Notes: generated by a model not told the origin, from the letters alone. Numbered from the stretch's first letter, positions 17,096 to 26,689 are shown. The stretch: DNA of 64,000 bases from Pseudomonadota bacterium (GCA_023386645.1 JAEWJI010000007.1:1-64000), one strand, 5' to 3'. Numbers and translations: made by a program.

Positions 17096-18004
17096 TCAGC
17101 CCACCACCATCCCCTCCGCCTTGCGCAGGCGGTTGTGGATGTCGGTCCCGGCCACCGCCGCCTCGGCCGTCGCCACCGCGATCTGGTTAAGCCCCCGCAC
17201 GACGTCGCCGGCGGCGTAGAGGCCCTCGACGCTGGTCATCTGGTGGGCGTCGACGAACAGGCGGCCGTCCTCGCCCAGCCTGGCCCCCAGCCCCTGCGCC
17301 AGCTCCGCGTTCGGCGAGGTGCCCAGCGCCGAATAGACCAGGTCGAAGGCGTGATGCCCGCCATCCCAGCCCAGGGCCGTCACCCGGTCGCCCTCGAGCT
17401 CGACGTTCTCCAGGGGCGCGCAGACCAGCTGGACCCCCAGCCGTTCCAGCTCCGCCTGGCAGGTCAGTTTCTCGCGCGGTCCGATGTGGACCAGGGTCAC
17501 CCGCTCGGAATAGGTGCGCAGGTAGGCGGCCTCTCGCCCGCCCTTGTCGTCCTCGCCGATGATGGCGACGGACTTGTCGGTGGCCTCATAGCCGTCGCAG
17601 ATCGGACAGATGCGGACCAGGGCCCGCTGTATGGCTCGCTCGACCCCCGGCAGGTCCGGGTGGTGATCCACCACCCCCGTGGCCAACAATACCGCCCGGG
17701 CCGCCACCTGACGTCCGTTGATCGTGGCGCAAAACACATCGCCGTCGCGGGTCAGTGCCTCGACCCGCCCCGCCTCGATGGCCGCGCCATATTCCTCGGC
17801 CTGTTCGCGTAAGCGCCCCAGGATGGCGTCGCCGGTGATGCCCTTGGGAAACCCCGGCATGTTGTGGCTGAGCGGGATCCAGCTCGCGCGGGGATCGCCC
17901 CCGTTGGCCACCAGCACCCGTCGCCGAAATCGGGTCAGATAGACGGCGGCGGTCAGGCCCGCGGGCCCCGCCCCCACGATCAGGACATCGACCTTATTGC
18001 GCAC
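17096..18004 (-). CDS. NAD(P)/FAD-dependent oxidoreductase, thioredoxin-reductase-like
   Basis: A 302-residue flavoprotein. It has an N-terminal FAD-binding GAGPAGLTAA (residues 11-20), the redox pair Cys133/Cys136 in CPICDGYE, a second nucleotide-binding IIGEDDKGG region, and a C-terminal GLYAAGDVVRGLNQIAVA. This is the thioredoxin reductase fold, but GEDDKGG is a changed GxGxxA motif, so pyridine-nucleotide use may differ. It starts with GTG at 18004, overlapping the DUF1176 gene end by 11 bases, so the two genes are probably co-transcribed. It could also be a ferredoxin/flavodoxin reductase-like protein. Confidence 0.82.
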   Translation of the reverse strand: MRNKVDVLIVGAGPAGLTAAVYLTRFRRRVLVANGGDPRASWIPLSHNMPGFPKGITGDAILGRLREQAEEYGAAIEAGRVEALTRDGDVFCATINGRQVAARAVLLATGVVDHHPDLPGVERAIQRALVRICPICDGYEATDKSVAIIGEDDKGGREAAYLRTYSERVTLVHIGPREKLTCQAELERLGVQLVCAPLENVELEGDRVTALGWDGGHHAFDLVYSALGTSPNAELAQGLGARLGEDGRLFVDAHQMTSVEGLYAAGDVVRGLNQIAVATAEAAVAGTDIHNRLRKAEGMVVG

Positions 18005-19121
18005 GGGTTCTCCAGGTTGTGGGCCACAGATCGCTGACCATGCCGATGCAGTCCCCCATCACCCGCTCCCCAGCCAGCACGAAGTCCCGGCCGGTCCAGG
18101 TCCAGCGGTGCTCGACGCCGCAGTCGCCGATGCCGCGCGCCTTGGCGAACTGGCTCAGCGTCCGGGTCGCGGCGTCATAGTCGGCGTTGGTCAGCTCCAG
18201 GTCGCTGGCCTGTTCGTCATCGCCCCCGCCTTCGGTCCCCTTCAGGCGCAGCTGGACCGGGTTGGCCCCGCCCGCGTCGGTCAGGAACTGCAGGGTGATC
18301 AGGTTGTAGGCGCCGGCGTCGCAGGGCACGAGCCACAGTTCCTTGTCCCCGGCCAGCCGCGCGGCCTGGACGTAGTCGAGCAGGGAGGGGTTGAACTCCA
18401 GGTTCCGGCGGCACTGGGCGACCGCCGGCAGGGCCGACAGGCCGGCGGGCAGGGGGAAGTATCTGGGCTCGGCCTCGGGGTCGGCCGGTTGGGAGAACGG
18501 GCCCTGGTCGACCGCCGGCGCGGCGGCGACGAGCGGCAGCGACGGGGCCGCCCGGACCGCCGAGGCCGGGCGCTCGCCGATGCGCACCAGGGCGGTGGTG
18601 GTGTTCAGCCGCCCCTGCTTCTCGTCGATCCACAGAAGGGCCGCCGCCGCCCCGTTTAGGCTGACGGTCGTGGGCTCCTCGCCGTCGATCGACAGGGCCA
18701 GGCTCCGGCCCTGCGCCAGGGCCCGCGCCGCCGCCAGGCCGTCGCTGATCCGGGCCGAATAGCCATCCTCCTCCACCGTGCTGGGCCAAGCGCGCCCATC
18801 CAGGGCCGCCGTCACCGGCCGCTGTTGGCCGCCGAGGTCGTTCATGGCCGCGACATGAACCAGAGGCGTCGCCTGCGGCCCGGCCGGGTATTCGACCCTG
18901 ACCCAGCCGACCGCGCCGTCGCCCTTGCCATAGGCGACGCAGCGCAGCCCGTTGTCGCAGATGGCCGTCCAGTCGCCGAAGCTGCGCGTCTCGGGCGCGA
19001 TGGCCGCCGCCGCCGCCGCCTGCGCCACGCCGCCCGCGTCGCCTGACGCGGCCTTCCCCTCGCCCTGGCCGCAGGCGGTCAGCCCCAAGATCGCGGCGGT
19101 GATGATGACGGCGTTGCGCAT
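17994..19121 (-). CDS. DUF1176 family lipoprotein
   Basis: A 375-residue protein with a lipoprotein signal (lipobox LTAC, Cys near residue 17) and an Ala-rich linker. The DUF1176 domain begins at FGDWTAICDNGLRCVAYG and ends in CGVEHRWTWTGRDFVLAGE. Cysteines in CDNGLRC and CD..GAYN probably form disulphides in the periplasm. Function of the family is unknown. It is upstream of and overlaps the flavoprotein gene, so the pair may act in one envelope redox process; that is inference from position only. Confidence 0.8.
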   Translation of the reverse strand: MRNAVIITAAILGLTACGQGEGKAASGDAGGVAQAAAAAAIAPETRSFGDWTAICDNGLRCVAYGKGDGAVGWVRVEYPAGPQATPLVHVAAMNDLGGQQRPVTAALDGRAWPSTVEEDGYSARISDGLAAARALAQGRSLALSIDGEEPTTVSLNGAAAALLWIDEKQGRLNTTTALVRIGERPASAVRAAPSLPLVAAAPAVDQGPFSQPADPEAEPRYFPLPAGLSALPAVAQCRRNLEFNPSLLDYVQAARLAGDKELWLVPCDAGAYNLITLQFLTDAGGANPVQLRLKGTEGGGDDEQASDLELTNADYDAATRTLSQFAKARGIGDCGVEHRWTWTGRDFVLAGERVMGDCIGMVSDLWPTTWRTRAQ

Positions 19122-19139
19122 GGTTCCCCCTTGGCGTTC

Positions 19140-19352
19140 TCAGGCCTTGCGCAGCGCCTCGGGCTTGTGCGCGGCCCGCGCGCCGGTCTTGGCGCTCTCG
19201 ACCAGATACTCCGGGTTGTCGGGGGACGCCGCAACCTCGTGGCCCTTGATCCGGGTCGGGCGGGTCAGCTTCCTGACCACCTTTCCCGTCGTCGCGCCCT
19301 GGCTGTGGTCCCACTTCACCCGGTCGCCGGCCTTGTACGTCTTCTCGGTCAT
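19140..19352 (-). CDS. DUF2945 (hypervirulence-associated TUDOR-like) protein
   Basis: A 70-residue cytosolic protein. The whole length matches the DUF2945 pattern: YKAGDRVKWDHSQGATTGKV, then TRIKGHEVAASPDNPEYLVES and a Lys/Ala-rich end. The family forms a small TUDOR-like barrel; its role is poorly known. I chose the ATG at 19352 because the domain starts there; the longer frame adds unrelated residues. It lies between the DUF1176 gene and icd, divergent from icd. Confidence 0.82.
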   Translation of the reverse strand: MTEKTYKAGDRVKWDHSQGATTGKVVRKLTRPTRIKGHEVAASPDNPEYLVESAKTGARAAHKPEALRKA

Positions 19353-19477
19353 CGCGCGCTCCTGTCGGCTCATGACAGCGGACGGGGCGGCCGGCGGTTC
19401 CGGCCTTTGCGCAGCGCCCGCCCGGTCGCTATACCGCCGCCACACTTCCAGACCCTCCCACCGACAGGACGCGCTTC

Positions 19478-20698
19478 ATGGCCAAGATCAAGGTCGACAA
19501 CCCCATCGTCGACATCGACGGCGACGAGATGACCCGGATCATCTGGCAGATGATCAAGGACAAGCTGGTCTTCCCGTTCCTGGACCTTGAGCTCGACTAC
19601 TACGACCTGGGCATGGAGCACCGCGACGCCACCGACGACCAGGTGACGATCGACGCCGCCGAGGCCATCAAGCGGCACGGTGTCGGCGTGAAGTGCGCCA
19701 CCATCACCCCCGATGAGGCGCGGGTGAAGGAGTTCAACCTCAAGAAGATGTGGAAGTCGCCGAACGGCACCATCCGCAACATCCTGGGCGGCGTGGTCTT
19801 CCGCGAGCCGATCATCTGCTCGAACGTGCCCCGCCTGGTGCCCGGCTGGACCCAGCCGATCGTCGTCGGCCGCCACGCCTTTGGCGACCAGTACAAGGCC
19901 ACCGACTTCCTGATGCCGGGAGCCGGGACGCTGTCGATCAAGTTCGTCGGCGACGACGGCCAGGTGATCGAGCACGAGGTGTTCAAGTCGCCGGGCGCCG
20001 GCGTCGCCATGGGCATGTACAACCTCGATGTCTCGATCACCGAGTTCGCCCGCGCGTCCTTCGCCTACGGTCTGAACCGCAACTATCCGGTCTATCTGTC
20101 GACCAAGAACACGATCCTGAAAGCCTACGACGGCCGCTTCAAGGACATCTTCCAGAAGGTGTTCGACGAGGAGTTCAAGGCCGAGTTCGACGCGCGCGGC
20201 CTGACCTACGAGCATCGTCTGATCGACGACATGGTGGCCGCCGCCATCAAGTGGTCGGGCGGCTTCGTCTGGGCGTGCAAGAACTACGACGGCGACGTGC
20301 AGTCGGACGTGGTGGCCCAGGGCTTTGGTTCGCTGGGCCTGATGACCTCGGTCCTGATGACCCCGGACGGCAAGATCCTGGAATCGGAAGCCGCCCACGG
20401 CACCGTCACCCGCCACTATCGCCAGCACCAGAAGGGCGAGGCGACCTCGACCAACTCGATCGCTTCGATCTACGCCTGGACGCGCGGCTTCAAGCATCGC
20501 GGCAAGCTGGACGGCAACCAGGCCCTCATCACCTTCGCCGAGACCCTCGAACGGGTCGTGGTCGAGACCGTCGAGGCCGGCTTCATGACCAAGGACCTGG
20601 CCCTCCTGGTCGGCGACCAGCAGGGCTGGCTGACCACCGAGGGCTTCCTCGACAAGGTGGCCGAGAACCTGAACGCCGCGATGGCCCAGGCGGCCTGA
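19478..20698 (+). CDS. icd: NADP-dependent isocitrate dehydrogenase
   Basis: A 406-residue TCA-cycle enzyme making 2-oxoglutarate, CO2 and NADPH. It is the eukaryote-like IDH type common in alphaproteobacteria: N-terminal VDIDGDEMTRIIW, substrate-binding SPNGTIRNILGG, metal-binding LIDDMVAAAIKWSGGFVWACKNYDGDV, and C-terminal EAAHGTVTRHYR. Length is normal. It ends just before a perfect hairpin at 20706-20735. Confidence 0.97.
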   Translation: MAKIKVDNPIVDIDGDEMTRIIWQMIKDKLVFPFLDLELDYYDLGMEHRDATDDQVTIDAAEAIKRHGVGVKCATITPDEARVKEFNLKKMWKSPNGTIRNILGGVVFREPIICSNVPRLVPGWTQPIVVGRHAFGDQYKATDFLMPGAGTLSIKFVGDDGQVIEHEVFKSPGAGVAMGMYNLDVSITEFARASFAYGLNRNYPVYLSTKNTILKAYDGRFKDIFQKVFDEEFKAEFDARGLTYEHRLIDDMVAAAIKWSGGFVWACKNYDGDVQSDVVAQGFGSLGLMTSVLMTPDGKILESEAAHGTVTRHYRQHQKGEATSTNSIASIYAWTRGFKHRGKLDGNQALITFAETLERVVVETVEAGFMTKDLALLVGDQQGWLTTEGFLDKVAENLNAAMAQAA

Positions 20699-20705
20699 CG
20701 GATAT

Positions 20706-20735
20706 CTCCTCCCCATCGCAGGCGATGGGGAGGAG
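20706..20735 (+). terminator. Hairpin after icd, a simple family A repeat
   Basis: CTCCTCCCCATCGC and its exact complement form a 14-bp stem with a 2-base loop, 7 bases after the icd stop. No T-run follows, so it may be a processing or stability hairpin instead of a true intrinsic terminator. Confidence 0.55.
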
Positions 20736-20811
20736 ATTCGCGCCCTGGTCGCTCTCGCGTTGAGCCGCCCCCCGCTTCGTGCATTGATGCGCCCATGAAC
20801 GGGGGCTCGCG

Positions 20812-21351
20812 GTGAAGATCATCGGCAAACTGCTGCTGGCGGCGCTCGTGGTCGCCGTCGTCTGCTTCTTCGCCGCCCCCGCCGTGGGGTTCTTCGCCAT
20901 CCGCTCGGCGGCGGATTCCAATGACGTCCAGGGCCTGGCCCGACTGATCGACTACGGCGCGGTGCGCCAGTCCCTGCGGCCCCAGCTGAGCGGCGACCCG
21001 GCCGCCCGCGTCCCGCCGCCTTCCTTCCTTGAGGACCCTATCGGGGCCGTCCGTCGCCAGCTCGATGACGCGGCGCCGCCGCTGGTCGCCGAGACCGACG
21101 CCTATCTGACCCCGTCGGCTTTGGCCGCTCTCAGCCGAGGCGAGGGCCGGGCCTCGGTCCGCCTCGGCGCGGTCGAGCGCGATCCGCTTCCGACGCCCGT
21201 CTACTGGAGCGTCAACCGCGCCCGGATGGCGGTGGCGGACGAGGCCGGGGCCCGCACGATCTTCACCTTCGAGCGGCGCGGTCCCTTCGAATGGAAACTG
21301 GTCCACATCGGCCTGCCTGAACCGGCGCGCCCCGCTCCGCGGAGGAACTGA
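20812..21351 (+). CDS. DUF2939 family membrane-anchored protein (first of a pair)
   Basis: A 179-residue protein starting at GTG 20812. One N-terminal membrane helix (about residues 5-28) precedes a DUF2939 domain (SNDVQGLARLIDYGAVRQSLRPQL ... PFEWKLVHIGLP). The last strand, ending in WKLV, recurs in the next gene. Function unknown; the domain should face the periplasm. Its stop is one base before the ATG of the paralogue, so they form an operon. Confidence 0.75.
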   Translation: MKIIGKLLLAALVVAVVCFFAAPAVGFFAIRSAADSNDVQGLARLIDYGAVRQSLRPQLSGDPAARVPPPSFLEDPIGAVRRQLDDAAPPLVAETDAYLTPSALAALSRGEGRASVRLGAVERDPLPTPVYWSVNRARMAVADEAGARTIFTFERRGPFEWKLVHIGLPEPARPAPRRN

Positions 21352-21352
21352 C

Positions 21353-21898
21353 ATGGGCAAGCGCTTGATCACCTGGCTGATCGTCGTCGGGGCGCTCGGC
21401 CTCGTCGGCTTCTATTTCGCCTCGCCGCTGCTGGCGGTGCACAATCTGGTCGAGGCGGCCAAGGCGGGCGATGCCCGCCGCCTGGAACGGATGGTCGACT
21501 TCCCAGCCTTCCGCGACAGCCTGAAGGCCGAGCTGGGCGCCGAGGTCCGCGACCGGATCAGCGACCGGCTGGGCGAGGAGGCCGGCGGCCTGGCGGGCCT
21601 GGGAATGATGTTCGCTCCGGCCATCGTGTCAGGCGCGGTGGACGCCCTGGTCACGCCCCAAAGCGTCGCCGCCATGGTCCAGACCGCCGAGGCCCCGACC
21701 CCGTCCAACCCGCGCCCGCGCGCCGAAACCGGCGAGGGCGACGACATCCGCCGGGCCTACGCCTACCGGGGGCTGGACGAGTTCGTCCTCACCCTGACCG
21801 ACCCGGACTACCCCGACCGCCGGCTAGACTTGTTGATGCAGCGCCGGGGGGTGTTCAGCTGGAAGCTTGTCGGCCTGGACATCGACCCGGAGCGATAG
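21353..21898 (+). CDS. DUF2939 family membrane-anchored protein (second of a pair)
   Basis: A 181-residue paralogue of the preceding protein, with the same plan: N-terminal helix (residues 5-27), KAGDARRLERMVDFPAFRDSLKAELGAE matching the first copy, and a C-terminal SWKLVGLDI strand. Divergence is high, so the duplication is old. Function unknown. A hairpin at 21911-21937 separates it from the convergent DUF885 gene. Confidence 0.75.
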   Translation: MGKRLITWLIVVGALGLVGFYFASPLLAVHNLVEAAKAGDARRLERMVDFPAFRDSLKAELGAEVRDRISDRLGEEAGGLAGLGMMFAPAIVSGAVDALVTPQSVAAMVQTAEAPTPSNPRPRAETGEGDDIRRAYAYRGLDEFVLTLTDPDYPDRRLDLLMQRRGVFSWKLVGLDIDPER

Positions 21899-21910
21899 TC
21901 GCCGAAACTA

Positions 21911-21937
21911 TCCTCCCCATCTTGCGGATGGGGAGGA
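21911..21937. terminator. Bidirectional hairpin between convergent genes (family A)
   Basis: TCCTCCCCATC and its complement form an 11-bp stem with a 5-base loop, 12 bases after the DUF2939 stop and 15 before the DUF885 stop. There is no clear T-run on either side. Confidence 0.5.
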
Positions 21938-21952
21938 GAAGCGTCGGTCTCC

Positions 21953-23737
21953 CTACCGCACCTGCCCCGCGATCCACGCATCCATCCGCTGGTCGAGCAG
22001 GTCGAGCGGCAACGGCCCGTCGACAAGCAGGGCGTCGTGGAAGTCGCGCACATTGAACCGCTCCCCCAGCGCCTGTTCCGCCCGCGTGCGGATGGCGCGG
22101 AGCCGGATCTCGCCGATCTTGTAGGCCAGGGCCTGGCCCGGCCATCCGATGTAGCGCTGCAGCTCGGTCTCGATATTGTGGGGCGCGAGCGCGGAATTCT
22201 CGGCGAAGCAGGCGCGGGCCTGTTCGACCGTCCAGCCCATCCAGTGCATGCCGGTGTCCGCGACCAGCCGGCAGGCCCGCCACATCTCGTAAGACAGCCG
22301 CCCGAACCGCTCCTCGGGCGTGCGATAGAAGCCCATCTCCTCGCCCAGGAACTCGGCGTACAGGCCCCAGCCCTCGCTGAAGGCGGTCACGTCGACGCTG
22401 CGCCGGAAATAGGGGCCGGCCTCCGCCTCCTGCTGGAGCGCGATCTGCAGGTGGTGGCCCGGAACCGCCTCGTGCAGGGTCAGGGCCGGCAGTTCGTACA
22501 GCGGCCGCTGGTTCAACTTCGAGGTGTTGACGATGTAGCCGCCGGGAACTCCCTCGGCGAGCGAGCCCGAGAAGTAGCGGCCGGTCGTGTAGGTGGCCTC
22601 GATCTCGGCCGGCACCGGCCGCACGTCGTAGGGCAGGCGCGGGAGGGTTCGGAACAGGGCCGGCAGGCCGCCATCGGCCCGCTTGGCCATCTCCGAGGCC
22701 TTCTCCAGCAGGTCCTCGCGCGACTGGGCGTAGAAGCGAGGGTCGGTGCGCAGGTGGTTCAGGAAGCCGGCGAAGTCGCCCGTCCAGCCGGCGGCGCGCA
22801 TCTCGGCATCCATCCGCGCGCGGATGCGGGCGACCTCCTGAAGACCCAGCTGATGGATCTGGTCCGGTGTCAGGTCTGTGGTCGTGTAGCTGCGGGCCTG
22901 GAAGGCGTAGTACTCGCGCCCGCCGGGCCGCGAGCCGATGCCGACGGCCGGCAGGGCGGCGGGCAGGTATTCGTCCTCCGCGAACCTCAGCCAGGCCTGG
23001 CGGCGCGGCGCGATCTGGTCGGTCACGATGGCGGCGGCGCGGGCCCGATAGCGGGCCTGGTCAGCCTCGGGAATGCTGTCGGGCAGCTCGGCGAAGGGCT
23101 TCAGCAGGGGGTCGGTGTCGGCCGTGAAGGCGACCTCGTTACGCAGCGAGGCCAGGAAGCTCTCGACCACCGAACGCGGCTGGGTGAAGCCGGTCTCCAG
23201 CCCCCGGCGGGCATTGGCCAGGCTGTCGTCATAGACCTGGGCCATGCCCTCCAGCCGCGCCAGCCAGGCGTCGGCGTCGGCGGCCGTCGCGATGCGCGTA
23301 TTGCCGGCCAGATAGAGCGCCAACTGGCCGACCCCGCCCTCGGAATCGAAGGCCAGCCGTCCGCTGTCGAAGGCGATCGACTGGATTGACCGCTCCAGCA
23401 CCCAGATCAGGAAGTCGCGGTTCAGCCGGTCGTCCGACGACAGCCCCTCGACCGGCACGGCGCGGGCGCGGGCGAGGAATGCCTCCAGCGGGGCCTGGCG
23501 CGCCGCCTCGGCCGCCCAAGAGATGTCCGGCAGCCGCGCCTTGGCCGCCTGATCCCCCTCGAACCCCGCCGAGACCGGATCGTTCGCCCGCAGGAAGGCT
23601 TCGTAGTCGGCCAGCAAGGCCGCCAGCGCCGGATTAGAGGCGGGCGCTTCGGCCTGGGGCGGCGCCGGCTGGGCGACCACCGGCAAGGCAGTCGAGGCGA
23701 GCAGGCAGGCGACGAGGCCCGTGGCGACGCGGATCAT
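21953..23737 (-). CDS. Secreted DUF885 family protein (putative metallopeptidase)
   Basis: A 594-residue protein with a Sec signal peptide (about residues 1-22, ending VVAQ) and a full-length DUF885 domain. The zinc-site motif HEAVPGHHLQIALQQEAE lies about three quarters along, then SEGWGLYAEFLGEEMG, and the family end block YIGWPGQALAYKIG. It is a paralogue of the Tat-exported protein at 14827-16653. Probably a periplasmic peptidase; substrate unknown. A family A repeat pair lies between it and alaS. Confidence 0.85.
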   Translation of the reverse strand: MIRVATGLVACLLASTALPVVAQPAPPQAEAPASNPALAALLADYEAFLRANDPVSAGFEGDQAAKARLPDISWAAEAARQAPLEAFLARARAVPVEGLSSDDRLNRDFLIWVLERSIQSIAFDSGRLAFDSEGGVGQLALYLAGNTRIATAADADAWLARLEGMAQVYDDSLANARRGLETGFTQPRSVVESFLASLRNEVAFTADTDPLLKPFAELPDSIPEADQARYRARAAAIVTDQIAPRRQAWLRFAEDEYLPAALPAVGIGSRPGGREYYAFQARSYTTTDLTPDQIHQLGLQEVARIRARMDAEMRAAGWTGDFAGFLNHLRTDPRFYAQSREDLLEKASEMAKRADGGLPALFRTLPRLPYDVRPVPAEIEATYTTGRYFSGSLAEGVPGGYIVNTSKLNQRPLYELPALTLHEAVPGHHLQIALQQEAEAGPYFRRSVDVTAFSEGWGLYAEFLGEEMGFYRTPEERFGRLSYEMWRACRLVADTGMHWMGWTVEQARACFAENSALAPHNIETELQRYIGWPGQALAYKIGEIRLRAIRTRAEQALGERFNVRDFHDALLVDGPLPLDLLDQRMDAWIAGQVR

Positions 23738-23809
23738 GGAATCCCTCCCGAGAAGACGGTCGCATGGGGCGGCGCCAGAGCGGTCAGGTCAACCACCGAG
23801 CCGCAGCGG

Positions 23810-23924
23810 CCCCTCCACCATGCTCCGCATGGTCCCCCTCTCCACTGCGTGGGGAGGACAGGCGCCGGCTTATCCTCCCCATCGCAGATGGGGAGGGGGA
23901 CCGCCCGAGGGGCGGTGGAGGGGC
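23810..23924. repeat. Head-to-head pair of family A palindromes next to alaS
   Basis: Two units face each other: CCCCTCCACCATGCTCCGCA...TGGGGAGGACA, a short spacer ending TTAT, and CCTCCCCATCGCAGATGGGG...GGTGGAGGGG. The alaS stop codon directly abuts it. The same paired layout and spacer occur at 50692-50799 and 51165-51280. Confidence 0.85.
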
Positions 23925-26591
23925 CTACCCCGCCAGCGCGTCCCTGACCGCCTGCAATCCCGCCTCGGCCTTCGATCCGTCCGGGGCCCCGCCCTGGGCG
24001 AAGTCCGGTTTGCCGCCGGCGCCCTGACCGCCCATAGCCAGCACGGCGGCACGGGCGAGGTCCGCGGCGTTGACGCGGCCGGCGAGGTCGCTGGTCGCGG
24101 CCACGGTCACCGCCGCGCGGCCGTCGGTGACGCCGATCAGGGCGACGACGCCCGAGCCGACCTGCTTCCTGAAGTCCTCGGCCACGCCGCGCAGGCCCTT
24201 GCCGTCCACCCCGTCCAGGACGCGGGCGATCAGCTTGACCCCGTTGATCTCCTCAGGCGCGGCGTTGGCGGAGCCGCCGCCGCCCAGGGCCAGCTGCTTC
24301 TTCAGGTCCGCGACCTGCTTCTCCAGCTGCCGGACCGAGGCCGTCAGCGCGTCCACGCGGGCGGGCACGTCGGCGGGCTGGACCTTGAAGCCCTGGGCCA
24401 GTTTGCGGGCCACCCCGGCCTGGGCCAGCAGGTATTGCCGCGCCGCCTCGCCGGTCAGGCCCTCGATACGGCGCACGCCCGCCGCGATGCCGGTCTCCGA
24501 CACGATCTTGAACAGGGCGATGTCGCCGGTGCGGGCCACGTGGGTGCCGCCGCACAGTTCCACCGAATAGGGCTTGTCCGCCTCGGTCAGGCTGCGGCCC
24601 AGCGTCAGAACCCGCACCTCGTCGCCGTATTTCTCGCCGAACAGGGCCACGGCGCCGGCCTCGATGGCCTCCTGCGGGGCCATCAGCTTGGTCTCGGCCG
24701 GCAGGTTCTGGCGGATGACCGCGTTCACCTCGTCCTCGATGCGGTTCAGCTCGTCCTCGGTGACCGGGGCGTTGTGGCTGAAGTCGAAGCGCACGCGCTC
24801 GGCGTCGACCAGCTGGCCCTTCTGGGCCACGTGGGGCCCGAGCACGTTCTTGAGCGCCGCGTGCAGCAAGTGGGCGGCGGAGTGGTTGGCGCGGGTGGTC
24901 AGGCGGGCGTCGGCGGTGGCTCGCAGCTGCACCTGGGCGCCGATGCCAAGCGTCCCCGACGTGATCTCCACCTTGTGGGCGTAAAGGTCGCCGCCGGCAT
25001 GCTTCTGGACGTCCAGCACGGTCCCGGTCGCCTGCTGGCCCGATGTGTCGGTCCATTCGATCTCGCCGCGATCGCCGGCCTGGCCGCCGCCTTCGCCATA
25101 GAAGGGCGTCTGGTCGAACAGGACCTCGGCGGTCTGACCGGTCTCGACCGCGTCGACCACATGGCCGTCGTGGACAATGGCCAGGACCTCGCCAGTCCCC
25201 TCGACCGCGTCATAGCCGGTGAACATCGTCGGCCCCAGCCGGTCGCGCAGCGCCAGCCATTCGCCGGCGGCGGCGGTCTGGCCCGAGCCCTTCCAGTTGG
25301 CCTTGCCGCGCTCGCGCTGCTCGGCCATGGCGGCCTCAAAACCTTCGACGTCGACGGAGAACCCGCGCCGCCGCGCCTCGTCCTGGGTGAGGTCCAGCGG
25401 GAAGCCATAGGTGTCATAGAGCGAGAACGCCGTCTGGCCGCCGATCACGCCACCTTCGGGCAGGTCGCGCGTGGCGTCTTCCAGCAGCCCCATGCCGCGC
25501 CCGAGCGTGGTGCGGAAGCGGATCTCCTCCTGCTTCAGCGTGTCCTCCACGAACGGCTGGGCGCGCTTCAGCTCGGGATAGGCGGCGCCCATCTGGTCCA
25601 CCAGGGTCGGCACAAGCCGGTGCATCAGGGGATCGGACGCGCCCAGCAGGTGGGCGTGGCGCATGGCGCGGCGCATGATCCGGCGCAGCACATAGCCGCG
25701 ACCCTCATTGGACGGCGTCACCCCGTCGGCGATCAGGAAGGCCGAGCTGCGCAGGTGGTCGGCGATCACCCGGTGGCTGGGGGCCATGTCGCCGTCCGGC
25801 GCGGTCGAGGTCGCGTCGGCGCTAGCCCTGATCAGGGTCTGGAACAGGTCGGTGTCGAACACCGAGTTCTTGCCCTGGAGCACCGAGGCGATCCGCTCCA
25901 GACCCATGCCGGTGTCGACCGAGGGCTTGGGCAGTTTGCGAACAATCTCGTCGTTCTCCTTCTCGAACTGCATGAAGACGTTGTTCCAGATCTCCACGTA
26001 GCGATCGCCGTCCTCGTCCGGTGACCCTGGAGGGCCGCCCGGGACGTGGTCGCCGTAGTCCCAGAAGATCTCGGTGCAGGGGCCGCAGGGCCCGCTGTCG
26101 CCCATGGCCCAGAAGTTGTCCGAGCCCGCGATGCGGATGATCTTGTCGTCGGAGAAGCCCGTGACCTTCTTCCAGATGTCGAAGGCCTCGTCGTCGTCGA
26201 TATAAACGGTGACCAGCAGGCGCTTGGGATCCAGGCCGAAGTCGCCGGTAACCAGCTTCCACGCCCGGTCGATGGCGTGTTCCTTGAAATAGTCGCCGAA
26301 GGAGAAGTTCCCCAGCATCTCGAAGAAGGTCAGGTGTCGCGCGGTGTAGCCGACGTTGTCCAGGTCGTTGTGCTTGCCGCCGGCGCGGACGCACTTCTGG
26401 GAGCTGACGGCGCGAGGCGAGGGCGGCCGGGCGGCGCCGGTGAAGTAGTCCTTGAACGGCACCATGCCCGCGTTGACGAACAGCAGGGACGGGTCGTTCT
26501 GCGGGACCAGCGGGGCGGAGTGCACCTTTTCGTGGCCGTCGGCCGCGAAGAAGTCGAGGAAGGTGGACCGGATGTCGTTCAGGCTGGCCAT
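23925..26591 (-). CDS. alaS: Alanyl-tRNA synthetase
   Basis: An 888-residue enzyme that charges tRNA-Ala. The catalytic domain starts IRSTFLDFFAADGHEKVHSAPLVP. The editing domain has the zinc/active-site NHSAAHLLHAAL and CGGTHVARTGD motifs, and a C-terminal oligomerisation domain ends the protein. Length is normal. The ATG at 26591 gives MASLNDIRS, the expected family start; the frame runs 69 bases further upstream without family similarity. A small acidic protein gene lies upstream, separated by a repeat. Confidence 0.97.
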   Translation of the reverse strand: MASLNDIRSTFLDFFAADGHEKVHSAPLVPQNDPSLLFVNAGMVPFKDYFTGAARPPSPRAVSSQKCVRAGGKHNDLDNVGYTARHLTFFEMLGNFSFGDYFKEHAIDRAWKLVTGDFGLDPKRLLVTVYIDDDEAFDIWKKVTGFSDDKIIRIAGSDNFWAMGDSGPCGPCTEIFWDYGDHVPGGPPGSPDEDGDRYVEIWNNVFMQFEKENDEIVRKLPKPSVDTGMGLERIASVLQGKNSVFDTDLFQTLIRASADATSTAPDGDMAPSHRVIADHLRSSAFLIADGVTPSNEGRGYVLRRIMRRAMRHAHLLGASDPLMHRLVPTLVDQMGAAYPELKRAQPFVEDTLKQEEIRFRTTLGRGMGLLEDATRDLPEGGVIGGQTAFSLYDTYGFPLDLTQDEARRRGFSVDVEGFEAAMAEQRERGKANWKGSGQTAAAGEWLALRDRLGPTMFTGYDAVEGTGEVLAIVHDGHVVDAVETGQTAEVLFDQTPFYGEGGGQAGDRGEIEWTDTSGQQATGTVLDVQKHAGGDLYAHKVEITSGTLGIGAQVQLRATADARLTTRANHSAAHLLHAALKNVLGPHVAQKGQLVDAERVRFDFSHNAPVTEDELNRIEDEVNAVIRQNLPAETKLMAPQEAIEAGAVALFGEKYGDEVRVLTLGRSLTEADKPYSVELCGGTHVARTGDIALFKIVSETGIAAGVRRIEGLTGEAARQYLLAQAGVARKLAQGFKVQPADVPARVDALTASVRQLEKQVADLKKQLALGGGGSANAAPEEINGVKLIARVLDGVDGKGLRGVAEDFRKQVGSGVVALIGVTDGRAAVTVAATSDLAGRVNAADLARAAVLAMGGQGAGGKPDFAQGGAPDGSKAEAGLQAVRDALAG

Positions 26592-26689
26592 GGCGGTGCG
26601 TTCGTCGGCGAGAGGCGGGGAGGGACGCCTCATATAGGGAAATGCCGCCGGTGGCATCACCCGGATGTGATCGGGCCGCGCGCGTGCGT

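Noticed and set aside
23721..26024. Open frame of 767 codons on the plus strand across alaS
   Set aside because: It lies opposite alaS and has antisense-like composition with no motif.
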